Below are positions 52,333-60,863 of a DNA stretch of 64,000 bases, piece by piece (position 1 is the stretch's first letter; every line of letters begins with the position of its first letter). The notes under the pieces are model-generated. The model did not search any database. It had not been told where the DNA came from and was given only the letters and a program-made list of their open reading frames with translations. This stretch comes from Heliomarina sp018223035. GTDB taxonomy: Bacteria; Pseudomonadota; Alphaproteobacteria; Rhodobacterales; Rhodobacteraceae. The stretch lies in NCBI GenBank assembly GCA_018223035.1, contig JAAEZD010000008.1, positions 146,800 through 210,799 of the forward strand. The letters run 5' to 3'. Both the position numbers and the translations under genes were made by a program.

Positions 52333-55170
52333 ATGGCCAAGAAAATGCTTATCGATGCCACCCACGCGGAAGAAACCCGCGTTGTGGTGGTCGACGGAAA
52401 CAAGGTTGAGGAGTTCGACTTTGAATCCGAAAACAAACGCCAGCTTGCTGGCAACATATACCTCGCAAAGGTAACACGGGTCGAACCGTCGCTTCAGGCG
52501 GCCTTTGTCGATTACGGCGGTAACCGGCACGGTTTCCTCGCCTTTTCCGAGATTCATCCGGACTATTACCAGATCCCCGTCGCCGACCGTCAGGCCCTGA
52601 TGGAGGAAGAACGCGCCTATGCCGAGGCACAGCGCGCCAAGGACGAGGCCGAGGCCGCAAAGCCCAAGTCAAGAAAATCCCGCTCGCGTTCGCGCTCCAA
52701 AAGCGAGGAAACCACCCCGAAGGATGCCGTTGAGACCAAAGAGGTCGAGGGCGAAATCAGCGGGATGGAGACCATCGACCTGAGCGATGACATGGCGGAA
52801 GCGGTGGATGCCGCGGGCGAGGTGCCCGAAGGGTCCTCGCCGATGGATCGCGTCGCCGAAACGCCGGTCGAAGAACCCGAAGACAGCGATCAGCCCGATA
52901 CGGATCATGACGACGATCAGCATGACGATGGCGATGACGAGGACGGCGCAGACGCGGCGGACAAGGACGACACCATCGAATCCGTTGCCGAAGAGGATGA
53001 CGCCGAAGATCTTCGCCCGGTGCGCAAACCGCGTCCGCGTCGCTACAAGATCCAGGAAGTCATCAAGGTCCGGCAGGTGCTGCTGGTTCAGGTCGTCAAG
53101 GAAGAGCGCGGCAACAAGGGCGCGGCGCTGACCACCTATCTCTCGCTTGCAGGCCGGTACTGCGTGCTGATGCCGAACACCGCCCGTGGCGGTGGCATTT
53201 CGCGCAAGATTACCAATGCTGCCGACCGCAAGAAGCTCAAGGAAATCGCCGCCGAGATCGACGTGCCAACCGGCGCGGGCCTGATCGTGCGCACCGCCGG
53301 TGCCAAGCGGACCAAGGCCGAGATCAAGCGCGACTATGAATACCTGCAACGGCTCTGGGAGCAAATCCGCGAGCTGACGCTGAAATCCATCGCGCCGGCC
53401 CGAATCTACGAAGAGGGTGACCTGATCAAGCGGTCGATCCGCGATCTCTATAACCGCGACATCGACGAGGTGTTCGTTGAGGGCGAGCGCGGCTACCGCA
53501 TCGCCAAGGACTTCATGAAGATGATCATGCCGTCCCACGCGAAGAACGTGAAGCTCTATAACGAGCAGATGCCGCTTTTCGCCCGCTACCAGGTCGAAAG
53601 CTATCTGGGCGGGATGTTCAACCCTACCGTTCAGTTGAAATCCGGCGGTTACATCGTGATCGGCGTGACCGAAGCGCTGGTCGCCATTGACGTGAACTCG
53701 GGCCGCGCCACCAAGGAAGGCTCGATCGAGGAGACCGCGCTCAAGACCAACCTTGAAGCCGCCGAAGAGGTCGCCCGCCAGCTGCGCCTGCGCGACCTTG
53801 CCGGTCTCATCGTCATCGACTTTATCGACATGGACGAGCGCAAGAACAACGCCGCCGTCGAAAAGAAGATGAAGGACAAGCTGAAGACCGACCGCGCCCG
53901 CATCCAGGTGGGCCGGATCAGCGGTTTCGGCCTGATGGAGATGAGCCGTCAGCGTCTGCGTCCCGGCATGATCGAGGCGACGACCCAGCCTTGCCCGGCC
54001 TGCCACGGCACCGGCCTCATCCGCTCGGACGACAACATGGCGCTGTCGATCCTGCGCCAGATCGAGGAAGAAGGCGTGCGCCGCCGCTCGCGCGAGGTGC
54101 TGGTGAAGTGCCCGGTCGGGATTGCGAACTTCCTGATGAACCAGAAACGCGAACATATTGCGCAGATCGAGGCGCGCTATGGTCTGTCCGTGCGCATCGA
54201 AGGCGACCCGCATCTGGTCAGCCCCGATTTCTCGCTTGAAAAGTTCAAGACAGCGACCCGCGCGATCCCGGTCGCGGCGCCGGTGGTTTCGGTCGATACC
54301 TCGATCATGGACCAGATCGACGCGGACGAGGACGTAAGCGAGAGCGAAGACGAGGATACCGTATCCGGGCCAGCGGAGAGCACGCCGACGGATAATGGGG
54401 ACGGTGAGAACAAGCCCAAGCGCAAGCGTCGTCGTCGGCGGCGGCGTGGCGGCAAGTCCAACGGCGATTCGAACGGTCAGGACCAATCGAACGACAATGG
54501 CGATTCCGAGGGCGACAAGTCCGAAGAGCAGTCAGGTGAGGAAAATAAGCCCGAGCCTGCAATGGCTGAAGCCACGGCAGAGGCGAGCGTAGAAACCGCC
54601 GAAGCTGACGCCGAAACCGAGACCGAGGATAAGCCCAAGCCGAAAACGCGGTCGCGCAGCCGGTCCAGATCCCGCTCAAAGCCGAAGGAAACGGAGACGG
54701 CTGCCGAGGAAACCGCCAGCGCCGATGCGAGCGTATCGGAAGACGTGACCGAAGCCGAAGCGCTTCAGGAAAAGCCCAAGCCCAAGCGCAGCCGGTCCCG
54801 CAAGAAAGCGGCACCTGTTGAGGCCGAGGCCGAAGCACCGGTGGCGGAAGACGCGGCGGCGGAACCTGTAGCCGAGGCCCCTGCGGAAGAACCGGTGGCG
54901 GAAACCCCCGCCGAGCCGCAATCGCCTGCGCCAGAGGAACAACCCAAGCCGGTTTCCGAAGAAAAACCCGAGCCGGCGGTCGAGGCGGCCCCAGAGACGG
55001 AGACCGTGCCAGAGCCTGCTGCTGCGCCCGAGACCAAGACGGCCAGCCCGGCTCCTGTGGCCGAGACGTCCAAAGAGCCGGAACCGGTTACTGCCAACGG
55101 CGATTCCGAGCCGGAAAAGGATGAGCCGAACAAGCCCAAGCGGCGCGGCTGGTGGTCGCTGGGCAGCTGA
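52333..55170 (+). CDS. rne: Ribonuclease E
   Basis: A 945-residue endoribonuclease that starts mRNA decay and processes rRNA and tRNA. The N-terminal half holds an S1 domain interrupted by an acidic insertion (about residues 100-235), the 5'-sensor and the DNase-I-like catalytic domain with aspartates D453 (AIDVNSG) and D496 (VIDFIDMDE), 43 residues apart as in E. coli. The Zn-link CPAC is at 554-557. The C-terminal third is low complexity: an Arg-rich RKRRRRRRRG patch and long Pro/Ala/Glu repeats, the usual scaffold for a degradosome. ATG 52333 has AAGGA upstream. Confidence 0.96.
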   Translation: MAKKMLIDATHAEETRVVVVDGNKVEEFDFESENKRQLAGNIYLAKVTRVEPSLQAAFVDYGGNRHGFLAFSEIHPDYYQIPVADRQALMEEERAYAEAQRAKDEAEAAKPKSRKSRSRSRSKSEETTPKDAVETKEVEGEISGMETIDLSDDMAEAVDAAGEVPEGSSPMDRVAETPVEEPEDSDQPDTDHDDDQHDDGDDEDGADAADKDDTIESVAEEDDAEDLRPVRKPRPRRYKIQEVIKVRQVLLVQVVKEERGNKGAALTTYLSLAGRYCVLMPNTARGGGISRKITNAADRKKLKEIAAEIDVPTGAGLIVRTAGAKRTKAEIKRDYEYLQRLWEQIRELTLKSIAPARIYEEGDLIKRSIRDLYNRDIDEVFVEGERGYRIAKDFMKMIMPSHAKNVKLYNEQMPLFARYQVESYLGGMFNPTVQLKSGGYIVIGVTEALVAIDVNSGRATKEGSIEETALKTNLEAAEEVARQLRLRDLAGLIVIDFIDMDERKNNAAVEKKMKDKLKTDRARIQVGRISGFGLMEMSRQRLRPGMIEATTQPCPACHGTGLIRSDDNMALSILRQIEEEGVRRRSREVLVKCPVGIANFLMNQKREHIAQIEARYGLSVRIEGDPHLVSPDFSLEKFKTATRAIPVAAPVVSVDTSIMDQIDADEDVSESEDEDTVSGPAESTPTDNGDGENKPKRKRRRRRRRGGKSNGDSNGQDQSNDNGDSEGDKSEEQSGEENKPEPAMAEATAEASVETAEADAETETEDKPKPKTRSRSRSRSRSKPKETETAAEETASADASVSEDVTEAEALQEKPKPKRSRSRKKAAPVEAEAEAPVAEDAAAEPVAEAPAEEPVAETPAEPQSPAPEEQPKPVSEEKPEPAVEAAPETETVPEPAAAPETKTASPAPVAETSKEPEPVTANGDSEPEKDEPNKPKRRGWWSLGS

Positions 55171-55195
55171 CCCGGGCAACAGTTCTGAAAAACGG

Positions 55196-55224
55196 AAAAC
55201 CCCGGCCGATGTGCCGGGGTTTTT
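55196..55224 (+). terminator. Terminator of rne
   Basis: CCCCGGC (55200-55206) pairs with GCCGGGG (55213-55219), extended by AAAA/TTTT, followed by T residues. It lies 26 bases after the rne stop. Confidence 0.9.
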
Positions 55225-55258
55225 CTTTGCCGCTGTTGTTCTCAGTCTTCCAGGGTTC

Positions 55259-55492
55259 CTAACCGCCCTTGCGGATGAGGTAGATCTGCTGACCGTCCTG
55301 CTCCTCTTGCGAGATCAGCGCGTGACCTGCCTCGGCGCAGAAATGCGGCATGTCGATGATCGCGGCCGGATCGTCGGCAAGCACTTTCAGAACGGCACCC
55401 GGCGCGAGTGGTTGCAGGCGCTTGCGGGCCTTGAGGACGGGCAGGGGGCAAAGCAGCCCGTTGGCGTCCAGCGTATCGGCGATCTCAGTCAT
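55259..55492 (-). CDS. tusA: TusA-family sulfur carrier
   Basis: A 77-residue protein with the TusA signature LDANGLLCPLPVLKARKRL; the cysteine of LCPLP would carry persulfide sulfur for tRNA thiolation or other acceptors. ATG 55492 gives the canonical MTEIADTLDANG start; a longer frame to 55549 lacks a good ribosome site. It converges with rne and diverges from ccdA. Confidence 0.9.
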   Translation of the reverse strand: MTEIADTLDANGLLCPLPVLKARKRLQPLAPGAVLKVLADDPAAIIDMPHFCAEAGHALISQEEQDGQQIYLIRKGG

Positions 55493-55590
55493 GCCTTCGA
55501 GATAATCGCGATGTTTCAGCCTGTCCACAGGGATGTGACCATCTGCCATGGGGAGGGGGCGTGACCCGGTCGGGTGAATGCCCTAAGACG

Positions 55591-56349
55591 ATGTATATGT
55601 TCGGAATTGAAATCATAGATGCAGGCCTTGCGCCCGCGATGATCGTGGCACTCGTCGCCGGTATCATCAGCTTTCTGTCGCCCTGCGTGCTGCCGATCGT
55701 TCCGCCGTATCTTGCCTATATGAGCGGCGTGACGCTGAACGATATGCAGGATGACCGGGCCGGGCGGCGCAAGGCGATCATCGCGGCGCTGTTCTTTGTT
55801 CTGGGCCTCAGTACTGTCTTCCTGCTGCTCGGCTTCACAGCCTCGGCATTTGGGGCGTTCTTCCTGAAGAACCAGGAGCTGTTCGCGCGGATCTCCGGTG
55901 TCGTGGTCATCATCTTTGGCCTGCATTTCCTGAACGTCTTTCGCATTCCTTTCCTCGACCGCGAGGCCCGCATGGATGCGGGGGACGCGGGCGGGTCGTC
56001 GTTCGGCGCCTATATCCTCGGCTTGGCCTTTGCCTTTGGCTGGACCCCCTGCATCGGCCCGCAGCTTGGCGCGATCCTGTCTCTCGCCGCTTCAGAGGCC
56101 TCTCTGACGCGGGGAACGGTGCTTTTGGGTATCTATGCGGCCGGGCTTGGCATTCCTTTCCTGCTGGCGGCGATGTTCCTGACCCGCTCCATGGTGGTGA
56201 TGAACCGGCTGAAACGCCACATGGGCCTGATCGAAAAGGTGATGGGCGGTCTTCTGATCCTCGTCGGGCTGGCGCTGGTGACCGGAGCGTTCAGCATGTT
56301 CTCGTGGTGGTTGCTCGAAACCTTCCCCTCGCTTGCGACACTGGGCTGA
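55591..56349 (+). CDS. ccdA: CcdA-type thiol transmembrane transporter
   Basis: A 252-residue six-helix membrane protein of the DsbD core family. It passes electrons from cytoplasmic thioredoxin to periplasmic thiols, mainly for cytochrome c maturation. The redox cysteines are in SPCVLPIVPPYLAYMSG (helix 1) and WTPCIGPQLGAILSLA (helix 4). ATG 55591 or 55597 begins the protein just before the first helix. A TusA gene diverges from it, a pairing that may matter for sulfur handling. Confidence 0.92.
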   Translation: MYMFGIEIIDAGLAPAMIVALVAGIISFLSPCVLPIVPPYLAYMSGVTLNDMQDDRAGRRKAIIAALFFVLGLSTVFLLLGFTASAFGAFFLKNQELFARISGVVVIIFGLHFLNVFRIPFLDREARMDAGDAGGSSFGAYILGLAFAFGWTPCIGPQLGAILSLAASEASLTRGTVLLGIYAAGLGIPFLLAAMFLTRSMVVMNRLKRHMGLIEKVMGGLLILVGLALVTGAFSMFSWWLLETFPSLATLG

Positions 56350-56406
56350 CATCTTACGCTCGGGGAAATTCCCCGTTAAGCTTTCGGGCAGTAAGATGGG
56401 GACAGA

Positions 56407-57648
56407 ATGGCCGAAGAACAGGTGACGCCCGAGCAGTCTAATTCCGGCGCGGATCAGGTGCGGCATCGGCGCGTGTTCTACGTCCCCGGCTACGACCCGA
56501 TCCACCCGCGCCGCTACCGCGAGCTTTACCGCAAGGAGGGCGCGGCACAGGCGGCGATTTCGGGTTACGAGCTTGCCCTGAGCCCCAAGCAGACGGGCGG
56601 TGCCTACGGCTGGCACGTCGCGGCGAGTATCGAGGGCGCGGCGGTCAGTGCCGATGTCGAGGTGCTGGTCTGGTCCGACATCGTGCGCGACAGCATGACC
56701 AGGTCGATCCCCGGCACCTATCTGCAACTGGCGCGCACGGCATGGGTTTATCTTTCGACCGGTGCTCTGTGGCGGATGATGCGGCTTCGGAAAGGGCCGG
56801 TGATCGCGGCTCTCTACCCGGTTGGCTTTCTGCTGGTACAGGCGCTGGTGGCCGTGCTGGCGGGGCTGGGGGTGTTTTATCTGATTGCCCCTTACGCCGG
56901 AGTGCTGGCCGCATTGCCCGCGTTTTTGGTAGCGGGGCTGATCCTGCGCTGGTTCAAGAAACGCGATGGCCGGTATTTCGCCTATTACCTCATGCACGAC
57001 TATGCGTTTTCAGCACGCTGGCGCGGTGCCAATCCGGCCGAGCTGGAAGAGCGCATGGCGGAGATGGGGAATACCATCGCAGAGGCGTTGCAGGGCGGGG
57101 CGGAGGAGGTTCTGGTTGTCGGCCATTCCTCCGGCGCGCATCTGGCGGTGTCGATCCTTGCGGACCTCTTGCGCGCGGGCCGCGTGCCGTACAACGGCCC
57201 GGCGCTGTCCTTCCTGTCGCTTGGGCATGTGGTGCCGATGATGTCTTTCCTGCCCGCCGCAGACCGGCTGCGCCGGGATCTCCGCGATCTCTCGGCCTCG
57301 GAACGGGTGACATGGGTGGATGTGACGGCCCCCGGCGATGGCTGCGCCTTTGCCTTGTGCGACCCGGTGGCGGTGAGCGGGGTGGCGCCACCCGGCAGAC
57401 GCGGACCGCTGGTGATTTCAGCCGCTTTCACCCAGACGCTCAGCCCCGAGAGATGGAGAGAGCTGCGCTGGCGGTTCTTTCGGCTGCACTTCCAGTATCT
57501 CTGCGCCTTCGACCGTCCGGGGGACTATGATTACTTCCGCATCACCGCCGGTCCTCAGCGACTGGCGACGCGGTTCGCCGGGCGCGCGCCTTCGGCCTCG
57601 CGCATCGAAACGCCGGTCTCGGGCTATCGATCGGTGTCCGGTCCATGA
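56407..57648 (+). CDS. Membrane-linked alpha/beta hydrolase, function unknown
   Basis: A 413-residue protein. The nucleophile elbow GHSSG has S241 as the likely nucleophile (VLVVGHSSGAHLAVSIL). Between the N-terminal domain and this elbow lies a long hydrophobic region, residues about 132-183, enough for two membrane helices. VFYVPGYDPIHPRRYRELYRKEG near the N-terminus looks like a conserved first strand and oxyanion region. Its stop overlaps the start of a cytochrome P450 gene, so the two are translationally coupled and probably act on the same hydrophobic compound. Confidence 0.75.
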   Translation: MAEEQVTPEQSNSGADQVRHRRVFYVPGYDPIHPRRYRELYRKEGAAQAAISGYELALSPKQTGGAYGWHVAASIEGAAVSADVEVLVWSDIVRDSMTRSIPGTYLQLARTAWVYLSTGALWRMMRLRKGPVIAALYPVGFLLVQALVAVLAGLGVFYLIAPYAGVLAALPAFLVAGLILRWFKKRDGRYFAYYLMHDYAFSARWRGANPAELEERMAEMGNTIAEALQGGAEEVLVVGHSSGAHLAVSILADLLRAGRVPYNGPALSFLSLGHVVPMMSFLPAADRLRRDLRDLSASERVTWVDVTAPGDGCAFALCDPVAVSGVAPPGRRGPLVISAAFTQTLSPERWRELRWRFFRLHFQYLCAFDRPGDYDYFRITAGPQRLATRFAGRAPSASRIETPVSGYRSVSGP

Positions 57649-59000
57649 TGCCGCCGAAACCCGCTTCGCGTGCCGACAAGGTTTCGCTCTGGCGCTATCT
57701 GCGCCTGTTCCGGCGTGACATCCTCTCGGCGCAACCGGCAAAGCTCTACCGCGCCTGGATGGCCGAGTTCCGCACGCCGTTTTTCCGGTCGTATCTGGTA
57801 AACCAGCCGGAACTGGTGCGGATGGTGCTAAAAGAACGGCCCGGGGATTTTCCGAAATCGGACCGGATCGGCGAAGGACTGCGGCCCTTGCTGGGCAATT
57901 CGGTCTTTCTGAGCAATGGTGAGACATGGAAGCGGCAGCGGCGCATTATTGATCCGGCCTTTGAAGGCGGCAGGCTGCGCGATACCTTTCCGGCGATGCA
58001 AGATGCGGCGCGGGCGGCAGTCGCACGTCTGCAACCGGGCGAGACCGAGATCGAGGCGGTCACCAGCCATGCGGCAGCGGATGTGATCTTTCGGACGCTT
58101 TTCTCGATCCCGATCGACCACGAGATCGCCGCGCAGGTGTTCGATCGTTTTCGCGCCTACCAGCGCAGCCAGCCGATCCTGAACCTTGCCGCCTTTGTGC
58201 CTCTGCCGACTTGGGTGCCGCGTTTGCATCGCCGCGCGACCCGGCAGGCGGCGCGGGAGATCAGGGCATTGATCGCGGCGCTGGTGGCTGCACGCGAGGC
58301 CGAAATCCGCGAGGGCCGTGCGCCCTATGACCTTGCGACCAAGATCATGACCACGCCCGACCCGGAGACCGGGCAGTGCTTCTCACGCGAGGAAATGGTC
58401 GATCAGGTTGCGATCTTTTTCCTCGCCGGGCATGAAACCAGCGCCTCGGCGCTTGCCTGGTCGCTTTATCTGCTCGCGCTTTATCCTGACTGGCAGGAGC
58501 GGGTGGCACAAGAGGCTGGGGGCATGGGCGAAGGTTTCGCCGCGATCAATGCGCTCAGACTGTCGCGGGACGTGTTCCGCGAGGCGCTGCGTCTGTACCC
58601 GCCGGTGCCGATGATGGTGCGCGAGGCATCCTGTCCGCATGAGATGCGCGGGCGCGACGTACCGACCGGCGCGCAGATCGTGCTCAGCCCGTGGCACCTG
58701 CACCGGCACGAGCGGCTGTGGGACAACCCCAACGGGTTCGATCCGGCGCGCTGGCACGGGGAGAACGGACGGCAGTGCCAGCGCGAGGCCTTTATTCCCT
58801 TTTCGGCCGGGGCGAGGGTCTGTCCGGGAGCGGGCTTTGCGATGATGGAAGGCCCGCTGATCCTGTCGATGCTGGTGCGGGAATTTCGTTTCGAGGTCAT
58901 TGGGCAAGAACAGCCCGTGCCAGTGGCGCATCTGACGGTGCGGGCGCGGGATGGGATCCGACTGAAGCTGACGCGGCGCGGGTCGGACCGAACAAAATAG
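57645..59000 (+). CDS. Cytochrome P450
   Basis: A 451-residue soluble P450. The I-helix oxygen-activation motif AGHETSAS (about residue 262), ExxR of the K-helix (EALRLYPPVP), and the haem loop FSAGARVCPG with C393 as thiolate ligand are all canonical. LYPPVPMMVREA and the TGAQIVLSPWHLHRHERLWDNP segment suggest a fatty-acid or terpenoid-type P450 rather than a steroid enzyme, but the substrate is not known. No ferredoxin or reductase gene is adjacent. Start overlaps the hydrolase stop. Confidence 0.94.
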   Translation: MMPPKPASRADKVSLWRYLRLFRRDILSAQPAKLYRAWMAEFRTPFFRSYLVNQPELVRMVLKERPGDFPKSDRIGEGLRPLLGNSVFLSNGETWKRQRRIIDPAFEGGRLRDTFPAMQDAARAAVARLQPGETEIEAVTSHAAADVIFRTLFSIPIDHEIAAQVFDRFRAYQRSQPILNLAAFVPLPTWVPRLHRRATRQAAREIRALIAALVAAREAEIREGRAPYDLATKIMTTPDPETGQCFSREEMVDQVAIFFLAGHETSASALAWSLYLLALYPDWQERVAQEAGGMGEGFAAINALRLSRDVFREALRLYPPVPMMVREASCPHEMRGRDVPTGAQIVLSPWHLHRHERLWDNPNGFDPARWHGENGRQCQREAFIPFSAGARVCPGAGFAMMEGPLILSMLVREFRFEVIGQEQPVPVAHLTVRARDGIRLKLTRRGSDRTK

Positions 59001-59034
59001 TATTTTCTTGGCAAATTTCTGGGTCAGAAATTTG
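59001..59034. terminator. Palindrome between convergent genes
   Basis: ATTTTCTTGG (59002-59011) is followed by a perfect hairpin CAAATTTCT-GGGTC-AGAAATTTG (59012-59034). It lies between the P450 gene and a convergent small gene and shares its layout with the tandem palindromes at 31530-31574. Confidence 0.65.
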
Positions 59035-59047
59035 GACCTCCTATGGG

Positions 59048-59275
59048 TCAGAGCCGGGTGATCGGCTCGGTATTGCAGAAAATCACGATATGGCCGCCGT
59101 TTTCGACCGCCCGATATCCGCGCCGGTCGATTTCGTGGCGCAGCCGGTCCAGCCCGACGAAGCGTTTCACATCCCGCGTGCGTCGCCGTACCACGCCGCC
59201 CTCGCAGGCGGTCTGCGAGCTGAACAACTGGAGAATCCAGCGATCCGCATCGATTTGAATCAAAGTCTCGCTCAT
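59048..59275 (-). CDS. Small protein of unknown function
   Basis: A 75-residue soluble protein (SETLIQIDADRWILQLFSS, then a basic middle and GYRAVENGGHIVIFCNTEPI). I do not recognise the family. ATG 59275 has CGGAGAG directly upstream; longer frames are antisense or extend into other genes. It follows the ribbon-helix-helix gene by 35 bases on the same strand and may be cotranscribed with it and the DUF4169 gene. Confidence 0.65.
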   Translation of the reverse strand: MSETLIQIDADRWILQLFSSQTACEGGVVRRRTRDVKRFVGLDRLRHEIDRRGYRAVENGGHIVIFCNTEPITRL

Positions 59276-59310
59276 CTCTCCGTGGTGGCACGCGGCACGT
59301 AAAGATCGGG

Positions 59311-59532
59311 TTAAGCGCGGCTCCGGAAATGACGCAGCACGTAGAGCCGGATCGCGGAGGCCAGCCCGCAATCGACCCCGCGTTCGGCATCGATCTCGGC
59401 GGCCAGCAGGTTGATCGGCTTGTCCTCGGCGGCGGCAATTTCGCGAAAGGCGGACCAGAAATCGTCCTCGAGCGAGACGCTTGTGCGGTGGCCTTTCAGG
59501 GTCAGCGAGCGCTTGACCGGGCGGTTGTTCAT
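59311..59532 (-). CDS. Ribbon-helix-helix protein (RHH_4 type)
   Basis: A 73-residue protein with a predicted RHH DNA-binding fold: strand RPVKRSLTLKGHRTSVSLE, helix EDDFWSAFREIAAAEDKPINLLAAEIDAE. The pattern is that of the PF13467 group, common in alphaproteobacteria. It would bind DNA as a dimer, but its target is unknown. Its ATG overlaps the DUF4169 stop as ATGA. Confidence 0.85.
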   Translation of the reverse strand: MNNRPVKRSLTLKGHRTSVSLEDDFWSAFREIAAAEDKPINLLAAEIDAERGVDCGLASAIRLYVLRHFRSRA

Positions 59533-59723
59533 TCGTCGGCGCTTTCGTCCGTTTCCCGCCGGTGATCTTCGAGCAGCCGCGTCGCACGTTCGCTGGCATC
59601 GGCCTCGGCCTGCCGCTCGGCCTTGGTCCGGCCGTGCTTTGCCACATTTTCTTCGGCCCGCTGTTTCTGTTCCTTGCGGGCCTTGGTCTTGCGGAACTGG
59701 TTGAGATTGACGACGTTGCTCAT
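59529..59723 (-). CDS. DUF4169 small charged protein
   Basis: A 64-residue helical, highly charged protein, with the family start NVVNLNQFRKTKARKEQKQRAEENVAKHGRTKAE. Members are typically encoded just before an RHH_4 gene and near fumC in Rhodobacteraceae, as here. Function is unknown. A nucleic-acid-binding or partner role for the RHH protein is suggested by the fixed pairing only. Confidence 0.85.
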   Translation of the reverse strand: MSNVVNLNQFRKTKARKEQKQRAEENVAKHGRTKAERQAEADASERATRLLEDHRRETDESADE

Positions 59724-59744
59724 GCGCTCACTCTGCCAGCGCTT

Positions 59745-60734
59745 TCATGCAAGAGCAAGGATCGGCCCGTTCAGCAGGGCCTCGATATCGCCGAAATATC
59801 CGCCGGAACGGGCAGGGCGCAGCGGATCGGAGGTCAGCGCGACCGCAAGCCCACGCTTGGGATGGGCGGCGATCACCTGACCGCCATAACCGCGCGCCAG
59901 CACATAGCCCGTGTCGGTGAGGAACCAGCCATAGCCGTATCCCATGCCAGAGAAGGGCGACCGGGTGCGGGCCCGCAGGCTGGCCTGCATCCAGCTTTTC
60001 GGGATGACCTGCGCCCCGTTGTATCGGCCACCGTCGCGCATGACCTGCGCGATGCGCAGCATCGCGCGCGGCGTCAGCGCCATTTCGTTGCCGCCGAGAT
60101 AGTAACCCTGCGGGTCCCGGGTCCAGGGCGGGATGTCGATGCCAAGCGGACGACCAAGCGTTGCACGGGCCTGCGCGAGAAGGCTGTCGCCGGTGGCCTC
60201 CGCAAGCGCCGCGCCCAGCACATGGGTCGATCCTGTGGAATAGAGCATCCGCCCACCGGGCCGGGCCACCATGGGGCGAGAGAGGGCATTGGCCACCCAG
60301 TTCCGCGAAGAAACCCATTCGCCGTAATTCGCGCCCGACGTGCGTTCAAGCCCGGCGCGCAGGGTCACGAGGTCTTCAAGCGTGATCTCGGCCACGCGCG
60401 GATCGGCCCCGGCAGGGATCAGCGCGGCCGCGACCTCACCCAGTGTCGCCTCGACACCCGCCACCGCGCCTTTGTCGATGGCATTGCCCAACAGCAAGGC
60501 CACGATGCTCTTGGAGCAGCTTTTGATATTTGCAAGCCGGTCCAGCCCGGGACCGCGAAAGGCGCGTTCAAAGAGGATCTTATCGCTTTGCATCACCTGC
60601 AGCGAATGCATCTGGTCGAACCTGTCGCCAGCGGTTTCGAGATCGGAAAGCGATTGCGCTCGCGCGCGGCCCGTCAGAGCGCCGGTGGCGAGCATGGCCG
60701 TCGAGGCGGCGAGGAGCGAGCGTCTTGTGATCAT
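59745..60734 (-). CDS. Exported beta-lactamase-fold serine hydrolase
   Basis: A 329-residue class C beta-lactamase/esterase-like enzyme. A Tat-like signal (ITRRSLLAASTAMLATGALTGRARA) precedes the domain. SxxK is S72-C-S-K75 (IKSCSKSIVALLLG), the YxN-equivalent is YSTGSTH, and the third box is near RGYGGQ. Substrate unknown; such proteins include esterases, D-aminopeptidases and true lactamases. ATG 60734 fits the signal sequence. It stands between the DUF4169 gene and fumC, all on the minus strand. Confidence 0.87.
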   Translation of the reverse strand: MITRRSLLAASTAMLATGALTGRARAQSLSDLETAGDRFDQMHSLQVMQSDKILFERAFRGPGLDRLANIKSCSKSIVALLLGNAIDKGAVAGVEATLGEVAAALIPAGADPRVAEITLEDLVTLRAGLERTSGANYGEWVSSRNWVANALSRPMVARPGGRMLYSTGSTHVLGAALAEATGDSLLAQARATLGRPLGIDIPPWTRDPQGYYLGGNEMALTPRAMLRIAQVMRDGGRYNGAQVIPKSWMQASLRARTRSPFSGMGYGYGWFLTDTGYVLARGYGGQVIAAHPKRGLAVALTSDPLRPARSGGYFGDIEALLNGPILALA

Positions 60735-60863
60735 GGGCGTAATCTGGCGCAAGCGGTGCGGATTGCCAAACCCGGCTGGATCACGAATGCGCGGGTGAAA
60801 GCGCGGGCAGGAATCAAAACGGGCGGCCAAAGGGGCCGCCCGTGATGTGTCATGTGACCGGGA

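Noticed and set aside
52669..54486. A 605-codon open frame antisense to rne
   Set aside because: Low-complexity, His/Arg/Asp-rich composition and perfect overlap with the conserved RNase E gene mark it as a shadow.
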